From UMGS1498 sp900552335 (GTDB lineage Bacteria; Bacillota_I; Bacilli_A; RF39; UBA660), in NCBI GenBank assembly GCA_902477075.1, contig CABSFU010000017.1, positions 1-22,579 on the forward strand: 22,579 nt of DNA. Direction: 5' to 3'. The translations under genes were made by a program, and so were the position numbers. The first letter of the stretch is position 1; the number at the start of each line of letters is the position of its first letter. The notes beneath the pieces were generated by a model that saw nothing but the letters and a program-made list of their open reading frames with translations, was not told the origin of the DNA and did no database searches. Below are positions 14,406-22,133 of the stretch, in pieces.

Positions 14406-15360
14406 AGAAATTCCTAAAGTAGAACTTCATGTTCATTTAGATGGATCTATTCGTTTAAATTCTTTAAATGAGTTCTACCAAAAGAATGTGGAAAAGGAAG
14501 TAATTGCGCCAAATAAATGTCTTGATTTAGCTGATTATCTCACAAAGTTTACGTTACCTGTTCAATATTTACAAACAGAAGGTGCGATAGAAAAATCTTG
14601 CTTTGAATTAAGTGAAGATTTATATGAAGATGGTGTCATTTATGCAGAGGTTCGTTTTGCTCCTCTTAAACTAGTAAGTCCTATTCAAAATTTAGATGAG
14701 GTTATTTCTCATGCTATAAAAGGTTTTCAAAAAGGACAAATAAAAATTGGAATTATTTTATGCATGATGCGAAATGATAGTGTAGAAGATAATAAAAAAA
14801 TTATTAAATTAGCTGAAAAATATTTAAATAAAGGTGTGGTAGCAATTGATTTAGCAGGAGACGAAGTAGCTTATCCCACTTCTTCTTTTCAAGAACTATT
14901 TGAACTTGCCAAAGAAAAACAAATTCCTTTTACTATTCATGCAGGTGAAGTAGGTACAAAAGAGTCTATCACTAGCGCCTTATATTTAAATCCCACTAGA
15001 TTAGGACATGGTATTCAAGCAATAAAATATTCTGATTTACTAGAAACTATAAAAACACAAAAAATTTTATTAGAAATCTGTCCTACTAGTAATGTTCAAA
15101 CAAACGCTGTTTTGAATTATCAAACACATCCTATCTTAAAATTAAAAGAGGCTGGTGTTCTTTGCTCTATTAATACAGATAATAGAACAGTATCTAACAT
15201 TACTTTAACGGAAGAATATAAACTTTTAAAAGAAAATTTTGCTTTTACTAAAGAAGATTTTTGTAAAATGAATTTAGATGCGATAGAATATGCTTTTATA
15301 AGTGAAAAAGAAAAAGAAAATTATAAGAAAATTATTTTAGATTATTTAAAGAGACCTTAA
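14395..15360 (+). CDS. add: Adenosine deaminase
   Basis: This enzyme converts (deoxy)adenosine to (deoxy)inosine and ammonia with a catalytic zinc in a TIM barrel. It has 321 residues from ATG 14395, which overlaps the deoD stop as ATGAACTTTAA. GTG 14383 is an alternative start adding four residues. Zinc ligands and catalytic residues are visible: HVHLDGS (His12, His14), TIHAGE near 182-187 (zinc His and catalytic Glu), GHG near 205, and NTDN near 259-262 (metal Asp, with Asn replacing the second Asp of the common TDDP form, as in related Firmicutes sequences). It is translationally coupled to deoD, whose product uses its product inosine. Confidence 0.93.
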   Translation: MNFKEIPKVELHVHLDGSIRLNSLNEFYQKNVEKEVIAPNKCLDLADYLTKFTLPVQYLQTEGAIEKSCFELSEDLYEDGVIYAEVRFAPLKLVSPIQNLDEVISHAIKGFQKGQIKIGIILCMMRNDSVEDNKKIIKLAEKYLNKGVVAIDLAGDEVAYPTSSFQELFELAKEKQIPFTIHAGEVGTKESITSALYLNPTRLGHGIQAIKYSDLLETIKTQKILLEICPTSNVQTNAVLNYQTHPILKLKEAGVLCSINTDNRTVSNITLTEEYKLLKENFAFTKEDFCKMNLDAIEYAFISEKEKENYKKIILDYLKRP

Positions 15361-15368
15361 ACAATATT

Positions 15369-15397
15369 TTGACATATTTCGAATTATTTGATACAAT
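15369..15397 (+). promoter_or_regulatory. Promoter of the glycosyltransferase gene
   Basis: TTGACA (15369-15374), 17 bases, TACAAT (15392-15397). A leader of about 85 bases follows, with a good AAAGGAG ribosome site. Confidence 0.75.
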
Positions 15398-15488
15398 CTA
15401 TCTGCAACAAATAAATAGAAACGAATAACAAGTTTATTTTAATCCATGTTATAAATACTTTAGAAAATAGAAAAAAGGAGTTAGAATT

Positions 15489-16709
15489 ATGATAGTAATT
15501 TACTATATATTATTTTCATTTACGTTATTATATAGTTTATATTTTTTGATTACGGGGATGTTTGCTTTTATTAAAAATAAACACCAAATAGGGCATTATG
15601 ATAGTAAAAATAAATTTGCTGTATTAGTAGCGGCTCGTAATGAAGAAATTGTTATTAAGTCTTTAGTAGAAAGTTTAAAACAACAGAACTACCCAAAAAA
15701 ATTATATGATATTATTGTACTTGTCAATAATTCTAGTGATCATACCGATCTTGCAGCAAAAGAAGCGGGAGCAACTGTAATCAATGTAGATGTTCCAGTA
15801 AAAAATAAAGGAGACGTTTTGAAATATGCTTTCCATAAATTTAAAGATAGTGATTACGATGCATATGTCATTTTTGATGCAGATAATATTGTTCACCCTA
15901 ATTTCTTATCTAGAATGAATGATACAATAGAAAGTGGATATGAAGTAGCAGAAGGATTTAGAGATAGTAAAAATTTAGATGATAATTGGTTAAGCGGAAG
16001 TTATTCTTTGTTTTATTACATTCAAAACTTCTTCTTTAACAAATCTCGTATGAATGTAGGGTTATCTTCTTCTATTAACGGAACAGGATTTATGGTAAAA
16101 AGAGAAACCATTAATCGTAATGGATTTGAACCTGTCACTTTAACAGAAGATATTGAATTTACAGCAATGTGCGCTTTAAATCATACCAAAATAGCTTTCG
16201 TAGAAGATGCCTTAACGTATGATGAACAACCGGTTGTGTTTAAAGATTCTTGGAAGCAAAGAAAAAGATGGAGTATGGGATGTTTACAATGCTGTAAACA
16301 TTATGATTGGAAATTATTTAAAGAATTTTTAAAAACAGGTAGTATTTCTTGCTTGGATATGTGCTTAGTTTTTCTAGCTCCTATTTTTCAGGTATTAACT
16401 TTAGTTCAAGTAATTGTGTTAAATATTTTCCGTTTTGGTGGTTTACAACTATATGATATTTTCTCTTATTTATTTGCCTCTGGTATTTTCTTCTTCTTTA
16501 TTTTATATGCCAGTGGAATTGTGTTAAGTTTATTTATTTTACTATATAATCATAAAAAGATTAGAAGAGTTTTAGGCGCTGTTTTAATGTTTGCCGTTTT
16601 TATTCTAACATGGATTCCAATTAATATTGTCTGCTTAGTAAAAAGAAATATTAAATGGGAACCTATCAAACATAATAGAGATGTTAATATCAATAGTTTA
16701 CTACAATAA
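15489..16709 (+). CDS. Membrane-bound family 2 glycosyltransferase
   Basis: This 406-residue integral membrane GT2 enzyme has the processive-synthase plan. One N-terminal membrane helix (about 2-27) is followed by a cytoplasmic GT-A catalytic domain and three to four C-terminal helices (about 280-390). The sugar-nucleotide signatures are in order: VLVAARNEE near 46-54, FDADN near 127-131 (DxD-type metal site), TEDIEF near 218-223 (acceptor-base motif) and QRKRW near 256-260 (QxxRW). This set is shared by chitin, hyaluronan, cellulose and poly-N-acetylglucosamine synthases, so a surface polysaccharide or glycolipid polymer is likely. The sugar cannot be read from sequence, and no export or modification partners are adjacent. 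It is monocistronic, with its own consensus promoter and terminator. Confidence 0.9.
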   Translation: MIVIYYILFSFTLLYSLYFLITGMFAFIKNKHQIGHYDSKNKFAVLVAARNEEIVIKSLVESLKQQNYPKKLYDIIVLVNNSSDHTDLAAKEAGATVINVDVPVKNKGDVLKYAFHKFKDSDYDAYVIFDADNIVHPNFLSRMNDTIESGYEVAEGFRDSKNLDDNWLSGSYSLFYYIQNFFFNKSRMNVGLSSSINGTGFMVKRETINRNGFEPVTLTEDIEFTAMCALNHTKIAFVEDALTYDEQPVVFKDSWKQRKRWSMGCLQCCKHYDWKLFKEFLKTGSISCLDMCLVFLAPIFQVLTLVQVIVLNIFRFGGLQLYDIFSYLFASGIFFFFILYASGIVLSLFILLYNHKKIRRVLGAVLMFAVFILTWIPINIVCLVKRNIKWEPIKHNRDVNINSLLQ

Positions 16710-16735
16710 AAAGACCTTTTTAATAGGTCTTTTCT
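16709..16735 (+). terminator. Terminator of the glycosyltransferase gene
   Basis: AAAAGACCT (16709-16717), a 7-base loop, then AGGTCTTTT (16725-16733): a perfect 9-bp stem with a T-rich tail. Confidence 0.85.
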
Positions 16736-16763
16736 TGTCTAATTGACTAGTTTATGATATTAT
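16735..16763 (+). promoter_or_regulatory. Promoter of miaB
   Basis: TTGTCT (16735-16740), 17 bases, TATTAT (16758-16763). It starts in the tail of the preceding terminator. AAGGAAATGAAG supplies the ribosome site. Confidence 0.55.
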
Positions 16764-16786
16764 GTTTAAGGAAATGAAGTGATGAA

Positions 16787-18214
16787 ATGAAAACCCCAAA
16801 TATGTTAGAAGCGAAAAAAAGAGCTTCAAAAGAAACAATGATTAAAACAGAAGAATATATTTTAAAAGAAAATTTAAAAAATCTTGGCAAAGGCAAAACT
16901 TATTTTGTAAAAACCTATGGTTGTCAAATGAACGAACATGATAGTGAAAATATCAAAGCTATTTTAGAAAATATGTCTTTTACAGAATGTGAGGAAATGG
17001 AAAAAGCAGACGTTATTTTATTAAATACTTGCGCCATTCGTGAAAATGCTCACAATAAAGTTTTTGGATATTTAGGAAGAATTAAGCATTTAAAAGAGAC
17101 AAGACCTGATGTAATAGCTGGCATTTGTGGATGTATGGCACAGGAAGAAGTAATTGTAGATGAAATCAGAAGTAAATATAAATGGTTGGATTTAGTATTT
17201 GGAACGCATAATATTTATAATTTGCCAAATTTATTAAGTGAAATTATAAGTAATAAACAACAAGAAATCGAAGTGTTTAGTTTTGAAGGGGATGTTATTG
17301 AAAATATTCCAGTGAAAAGAGATTCCAAATATAAAGCTTGGGTTAATATTATGTATGGCTGTGATAAATTTTGTACTTACTGTATTGTACCTTATACAAG
17401 AGGAAAACAAAGAAGCAGAAAAAAAGAAGCTATTTTAAAAGAAGTGGAATTATTGAAAGAACAAGGATATAAAGAAGTAACTCTTCTTGGTCAAAATGTA
17501 AATGCTTATGGTAAAGATTTAAATGATCATTATTACATGGAAAATTTACTAGAAGATGTAGCAAAAACGGGAATTGAAAGAGTTCGCTTTATTACAAGTC
17601 ATCCATGGGATTTTACAGATAACATGATTGATGTAATTGCCAAATATGATAATATTATGCCTTATATCCATTTACCTTTACAAAGTGGATCAGATGCCAT
17701 TTTGAAAAAAATGGGTAGGAGATATACTAAAGAATCTTATTTAACTTTGGCACATAAAATGAAAGAGAAAATTCCAAATATTTCTTTAACAACTGATATT
17801 ATTGTAGGATTTCCAGGAGAAACAGAAGAAGACTTTCTTGATACTTTAAAAGTTGTAGATGAATGTGAATATGATTCTGCTTTTACTTTCATTTTTTCAC
17901 CAAGAGTTGGTACACCAGCTGCCTTGATGGAAGACAATATTTCTTTAGAAGAAAAAAATAAGAGATTACATATTCTAAATGAGAAAGTAAATGAATATGC
18001 TTTAAAAAATAATCAAAAGTATTTACATAAAGTAGTACCTGTATTACTAGAGGGACCTAGTGAAAAAGAAGGATATTTAATGGGCTATACTGATACTATG
18101 AAATTAGTGAATGTAAAAGCCAGTGAAGATTTTATCGGACAGATTGTTCCAGTAGAAATTGAAACAGTAAAAACATGGAGCCTAGATGGCAAAATAGTGA
18201 CTGAGAAAGGGTAA
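16787..18214 (+). CDS. miaB: tRNA-2-methylthio-N6-dimethylallyladenosine synthase MiaB
   Basis: This radical-SAM enzyme adds a methylthio group to i6A37 of tRNAs reading UNN codons, stabilising codon pairing. It has 475 residues. The N-terminal UPF0004 domain has its three Cys for one iron-sulfur cluster (YGCQMNEHDSEN near 44, LLNTCAIRE near 80, GCMAQEE near 114). The radical-SAM core has GCDKFCTYCIVPYTRG near 190 (CxxxCxxC). The C-terminal TRAM domain (about 405-470) ends in VKTWSLDGKI. The start is ATG 16787. Four bases separate it from prfA, so it heads a translation-quality operon of miaB, prfA, the BtaA-like gene and prmC. Confidence 0.96.
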   Translation: MKTPNMLEAKKRASKETMIKTEEYILKENLKNLGKGKTYFVKTYGCQMNEHDSENIKAILENMSFTECEEMEKADVILLNTCAIRENAHNKVFGYLGRIKHLKETRPDVIAGICGCMAQEEVIVDEIRSKYKWLDLVFGTHNIYNLPNLLSEIISNKQQEIEVFSFEGDVIENIPVKRDSKYKAWVNIMYGCDKFCTYCIVPYTRGKQRSRKKEAILKEVELLKEQGYKEVTLLGQNVNAYGKDLNDHYYMENLLEDVAKTGIERVRFITSHPWDFTDNMIDVIAKYDNIMPYIHLPLQSGSDAILKKMGRRYTKESYLTLAHKMKEKIPNISLTTDIIVGFPGETEEDFLDTLKVVDECEYDSAFTFIFSPRVGTPAALMEDNISLEEKNKRLHILNEKVNEYALKNNQKYLHKVVPVLLEGPSEKEGYLMGYTDTMKLVNVKASEDFIGQIVPVEIETVKTWSLDGKIVTEKG

Positions 18215-18218
18215 TGTT

Positions 18219-19274
18219 ATGATTGAAAGATTAACCAATATTGAAAATAGATATAATGAAATTAATGAAGAGTTAATGAAACCAGAAATAATATCTAATA
18301 TTAAAGAAACACTTCGTTTAACAAAAGAACAAGCTTCTTTAAGAGAAGCTTATGAGGCTTTTCAAACCTATAAGAAGTTAACAAAAGATTTAGATGAAGC
18401 AAAAGAAATGAGTAAAGACCCTGAACTTGGTGAAATGGCAAAAGAAGAAGTAAATCACTTAACAGATGAACTTGAAAAGTTAAATAAAGATTTAGAAATT
18501 TTACTTTTACCAAAAGATCCAAATGATGGTAAAAACGTTATTGTTGAAATTAGAGGAGCAGCTGGTGGAGACGAAGGTAATATTTTTGCTGGTGATTTAT
18601 ATGAAATGTATCGTAAATTAGCAGAAAGAGAAGGCTGGAAAATTGAGGTATTACAGGAAGAACGTTCAGAAGCAGGTGGATATTCTCTAATTAGTTTTAT
18701 GGTAAAAGGTGAAAATGTTTACTCTAAATTAAAATATGAAAGTGGAGCTCATCGTGTACAAAGAGTACCATCTACAGAAACCCAAGGGAGGGTACACACT
18801 TCTACCGCAACTGTTTTAGTAATGCCGGAAGCAGAAGAGTTAGATTATACGTTAGATATGAATGAAGTTAGAATTGATATTACAAGAAGTAGTGGATGTG
18901 GCGGACAAGGTGTTAATACAACAGATTCTGCTGTTCGTTTAACTCATATTCCAACAGGAATTGTTGTTTATTCTCAAACAGAGAGAAGTCAAATTAAAAA
19001 CAAGGAAAAAGCAATTAAAATATTAACAACTAGATTATATGATTACTATCAATCCCAAGAACAAGAAAAATTGGGGGCAGAGAGAAGAAGTAAAATTGGT
19101 ACAGGAGATCGTTCTGAAAAAATAAGAACTTACAATTATCCTCAAAACAGGGTAACAGATCACAGAATAGGATTTACTTTAAATACATTGGATCGTGTTA
19201 TGCAAGGAGATATCGATAAAGTAATAGAAGCATTGATTACAGAAGATCAAGCACGTAAATTAAGAGGAGAATAA
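18219..19274 (+). CDS. prfA: Peptide chain release factor 1
   Basis: RF1 reads the stop codons UAA and UAG and triggers peptide release on the ribosome. It has 351 residues, close to the family norm. The codon-recognition tripeptide appears as PST in RVPSTETQGRVHTS (about 182-195), matching the P-x-T of RF1 and not the SPF of RF2. The GGQ catalytic loop lies in SGCGGQGVNTTDSAVRLTH near 225-245; its Gln is the target of PrmC, encoded two genes downstream. The start ATG follows AAAGGGTAATGTT. Its stop TAATG overlaps the next gene's start by one base. Confidence 0.97.
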   Translation: MIERLTNIENRYNEINEELMKPEIISNIKETLRLTKEQASLREAYEAFQTYKKLTKDLDEAKEMSKDPELGEMAKEEVNHLTDELEKLNKDLEILLLPKDPNDGKNVIVEIRGAAGGDEGNIFAGDLYEMYRKLAEREGWKIEVLQEERSEAGGYSLISFMVKGENVYSKLKYESGAHRVQRVPSTETQGRVHTSTATVLVMPEAEELDYTLDMNEVRIDITRSSGCGGQGVNTTDSAVRLTHIPTGIVVYSQTERSQIKNKEKAIKILTTRLYDYYQSQEQEKLGAERRSKIGTGDRSEKIRTYNYPQNRVTDHRIGFTLNTLDRVMQGDIDKVIEALITEDQARKLRGE

Positions 19275-20128
19275 TGAATCAAATAGATGAAGAGACCATG
19301 AAACATATTCTAGCTTCTTCTAAATTAACATTTCAGGATCGTTCTTTTATTTATACTTTTACAAATGAAAATGTGAAGGAATACTTAAAGAATTGTTCTT
19401 TACAAGATAAAGATATTTTAACAGTAGTAGGTAGTGGGGATCATATTTTAAATATGTTACTTTCTACAACATCCTTAGATGCTTTTGATATTAACTTGTA
19501 TGCTTATTATTTTTACGTGTTAAAAAAATATGCTTTAGCGGCCCTTGAATTAGATGAATATTTAGAATTTTTTCTAGATAAAGAAGTTTCTTACAATTTA
19601 AAAGTTTTCAATAAAATAAAACAAAGTTGGCATGATGAACTAGAAATTAAAGAATTTTTCGATGAACTTTTCAAACATCCTTATTTGAAACATACTTCTT
19701 TATTTGTAAATAATAAATGGACAGATAGGGAAAAACTAATAAGTCAAAATGAATATTTAGAAGAACAAAATTATTACCAATTAAAAAAGACGATATTAGA
19801 CAAAAGTGTTCACTTTATTCATTCTAATCTTACTAAAATTGAATTAAATCAATCATATGACTTTATTTTCATTTCTAACATTACAGATTATTTAAACAAT
19901 ATGTTTCAAAAAACACCTTTAAGATCTTATAAGAAAATGTTCTATCAAAGAATAATTCCTCATTTAAAAGAAAATGGACAACTTATTTCTTATTTGTATG
20001 ATGGAAAAATAGTAGGGTATTTGAAATCAGAAGTATCAGAAGTCCTAAAATATGGTTTTACAGAAAAAGAAGTAGAGAAAGATAGAGTATTAATATATAC
20101 CAAAGGTGGTTTATGGAAGAATACTTAA
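19274..20128 (+). CDS. DUF3419/BtaA-like SAM-binding protein
   Basis: This 284-residue soluble protein sits between prfA and prmC, overlapping prfA by one base and prmC by 16. Residues about 45-95 (DILTVVGSGDHILNMLL, then LDAFDINLYAYYFYVLKKYA) match the nucleotide-fold signature of DUF3419. That family includes BtaA, the SAM:diacylglycerol 3-amino-3-carboxypropyl transferase of betaine-lipid synthesis. The late segment YDFIFISNITDYL (about 196-208) fits the Rossmann strand that follows. The sequence is quite diverged, and BtaB-like methyltransferase is absent, so a betaine lipid should not be assumed. A SAM-dependent aminocarboxypropyl- or methyl-transfer is the safest reading. Tight coupling to prfA/prmC may reflect operon placement only. 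Confidence 0.7.
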   Translation: MNQIDEETMKHILASSKLTFQDRSFIYTFTNENVKEYLKNCSLQDKDILTVVGSGDHILNMLLSTTSLDAFDINLYAYYFYVLKKYALAALELDEYLEFFLDKEVSYNLKVFNKIKQSWHDELEIKEFFDELFKHPYLKHTSLFVNNKWTDREKLISQNEYLEEQNYYQLKKTILDKSVHFIHSNLTKIELNQSYDFIFISNITDYLNNMFQKTPLRSYKKMFYQRIIPHLKENGQLISYLYDGKIVGYLKSEVSEVLKYGFTEKEVEKDRVLIYTKGGLWKNT

Positions 20129-20829
20129 AAAAATATGTAGATAAAGAACATTTAGAAGAAGCAATTGAAAGACTAAAAAAAGGGGAACCTGTTCAATATA
20201 TTATTGGGAACGTTAATTTTTACGGCAATTTCATTGAAGTAAATAAAAATGTTTTAATTCCTCGCTTTGAAACAGAGGAATTAGTTGAAAAAACTGTTCA
20301 AAAAATACACCAAAAATTTGATTCAAAAATAGATATACTAGATTTGTGTACAGGGAGTGGGTGTATTGCTATTACATTAAAAAAAGAATTGAACTGTAAT
20401 GTAGTAGCTTCTGATATATCAAGCAGTGCATTAGATGTAGCTAAAAAAAATGCTGTAATAAATAAAGTAGATATTACTTTCTATGAAAGTGATTTATTTA
20501 AAAATATAAAAGGAAACTTTGATGTTATTATTTCGAACCCTCCCTATATTGCTTATAATGAGAAAATTGATGAAATCGTATATCATAATGAACCACATTT
20601 AGCTTTATTTGCTGACAATGATGGACTTTCTTTTTATGAATCTATTTTAAAAGATAGTTCTCATTATTTAAAAAAAGATTTTCTAATCGCCTTTGAAATT
20701 GGATATTTACAAGGTGAAAAAGTTACTGAACTTGCTAGAAAATATCTAGGAGATGTAATGATTACAGTAGAAAAAGATTTACAAAATAGAGAGCGTTTTG
20801 TTTTTATTGAATCTAAAAATAGACCTTAA
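20113..20829 (+). CDS. prmC: Release factor glutamine methyltransferase PrmC
   Basis: PrmC methylates the Gln of the GGQ motif of RF1 and RF2 using SAM, raising termination efficiency. It has 238 residues; the family is usually about 280, so the N-terminal helical domain that docks the release factor is shortened here. VQYIIGNVNFYGNFIEVNKNVLIPRFETEEL (about 28-58) is the family signature region. Motif I is LDLCTGSGCIAI, near 77-88. The catalytic NPPY is near 142-145 (ISNPPYIAY). The start ATG 20113 follows AAAGGTGG within the end of the upstream gene, indicating translational coupling. It shares an operon with its substrate gene prfA. A terminator overlaps the stop. Confidence 0.94.
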   Translation: MEEYLKKYVDKEHLEEAIERLKKGEPVQYIIGNVNFYGNFIEVNKNVLIPRFETEELVEKTVQKIHQKFDSKIDILDLCTGSGCIAITLKKELNCNVVASDISSSALDVAKKNAVINKVDITFYESDLFKNIKGNFDVIISNPPYIAYNEKIDEIVYHNEPHLALFADNDGLSFYESILKDSSHYLKKDFLIAFEIGYLQGEKVTELARKYLGDVMITVEKDLQNRERFVFIESKNRP

Positions 20830-20844
20830 ATGGTTTATTTTTTT
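20819..20844 (+). terminator. Terminator of the miaB-prfA-prmC operon
   Basis: ATAGACC (20819-20825), a 6-base loop, then GGTTTAT (20832-20838): 7 bp with one G-U pair and a T run to 20844. It overlaps the prmC stop codon. Confidence 0.7.
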
Positions 20845-20880
20845 AATGGTTATGAAAAATAAAATTTCGTTTTTGCAAAG

Positions 20881-20908
20881 TTGCTTTTAAAGAGAAACTT
20901 TTTATGAT
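20881..20908 (+). promoter_or_regulatory. Promoter of the exchanger gene
   Basis: TTGCTT (20881-20886), 16 bases, TATGAT (20903-20908). AAGGATGA then precedes the start codon. Confidence 0.5.
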
Positions 20909-20945
20909 AAAATGAAAACTGAAAATAATAGTAAGGATGATTTGA

Positions 20946-21892
20946 ATGTTTTTGTATATTATGTTATTAATAGTCGGATTTATTATTTTAATAAAAGGAG
21001 CAGATATTTTTGTCGATGGATCCTCTAGTATTGCTGGAAACTTTAAAATTTCTAAGATGTTAATTGGTTTAACAATTGTGGCTTTTGGAACGAGTGCACC
21101 AGAATTTGCTGTTAGTGTTCAGTCCCTTTTATCTGGAAATGGGGATATTGTTTTAGGCAATGTAATAGGGAGTAACATATTAAATATCTTATTGATAGTT
21201 GGTGCCAGTTCTATGGTTCATGCTCTTAGTGTTAAAAATAATACAGTAAAAAAGGAGTTACCAACAACGATTTTGATAACAACCTTATTTATTGTATTAT
21301 TGTCAGACTCGTTATTTGACCATGTAGCATCTACGTTTACGAGAAGTGATGGAATTGTACTTTTATTATTCTTTTTGGTATTTATTATTTAGTTGGTATG
21401 GCTAAAAATAAAGTGGAAGAGGATTCAAAAGAAAATTATATGCCACTGATGAAGGCTTTTGCTTATACAATATTTGGCATTGTTGCTATTATATTAGGAA
21501 GCAATTTAGTTGTTCATAATGCTTCTTCTTTAGCTTCTCTTATAGGTGTTAGTCAAAAAATGATTTCATTAACAATCATTGCACTAGGAACTTCTCTTCC
21601 AGAACTTGTAACTTCTATTACAGCTACTAAAAAAGGAGAATATGATATTGCTATTGGAAATGTAGTTGGAAGTAATTTATTTAATTTAGGTGTTGTAATA
21701 GGGTTACCAGTTGCTTTACTTGGTGGTATTTCAAAAATTAATTTTAATTACATTGATTTAATTGTTATGCTAGTTAGTGCCATTTTGTTATTCTTTTTTT
21801 CAGTGAATGATCGAAGAATTTCTAAAAAAGAGGGCTTTATTCTATTAACTTTATTTGTAGTTTATTATGGATATGTTATTTTGATGGGATAG
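20946..21892 (+). pseudogene. YrbG-type Na+/Ca2+ exchanger (CaCA family), interrupted by a frameshift
   Basis: Two consecutive frames together give one complete cation exchanger of about 315 residues. The first (20946-21392) has five hydrophobic helices and alpha-repeat 1 (GTSAPEFAVSVQSLL…GNVIGSNILN). The second (ATG 21398 to 21892, its frame open earlier as YYLVGMAKNK) has alpha-repeat 2 (GTSLPELVTSITATKKGEYD, then GNVVGSNLFN). The two repeats are the inverted halves of the ion-binding centre, so a working protein needs both. The first frame ends at TAG 21390 in a T-rich stretch, and one missing base near 21380-21390 would restore continuity. It may be a recent pseudogene, a sequencing or assembly error, or two half-proteins that assemble. 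The family exports Ca2+ (or other cations) in exchange for Na+ or H+. Confidence 0.85.
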
Positions 21893-21912
21893 AATATAAA
21901 GTTAAAAAACAA

Positions 21913-21941
21913 TTGCATAAAATAGATAAATTATATATAAT
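21913..21941 (+). promoter_or_regulatory. Promoter of the prepilin gene
   Basis: TTGCAT (21913-21918), 17 bases, perfect TATAAT (21936-21941). This predicts a leader of about 185 bases before ATG 22134. Confidence 0.7.
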
Positions 21942-22053
21942 AAAAGTGAACATACCTAAAAATTTTAAAATAAGTTGAACTTTCATACGAATTTTGATAA
22001 GATAGATGTTTAAATAAAAATAGTAATATAGTTTGTAGATAGTGAATTTTTAG

Positions 22054-22106
22054 CGTTTGCTATTTGTAAACGGGGGGGGGGTATTTTAAATACCTCTTCT
22101 TTTTTG
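22054..22106 (+). promoter_or_regulatory. Poly-G attenuator-like hairpin in the prepilin leader
   Basis: A 7-bp hairpin CGTTTGC-tattt-GTAAACG (22054-22072) is followed by ten Gs (22072-22081). Then GGTATTTTAAATACC (22080-22094) forms a small stem, and a CTCTTCTTTTTTT tract follows. The Gs can extend that stem by pairing with the C/T-rich downstream strand through G-C and G-U pairs. The result resembles a terminator whose strength depends on the number of Gs. Such homopolymers are prone to slippage. Confidence 0.5.
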
Positions 22107-22133
22107 TTGCTATAAAAAGGAAGGATGAAGGAC

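Noticed and set aside
21384..21398. Programmed -1 frameshift in the exchanger
   Set aside because: No in-phase X-XXY-YYZ slippery heptamer and no obvious downstream structure were seen. Mutation or sequencing error is simpler.
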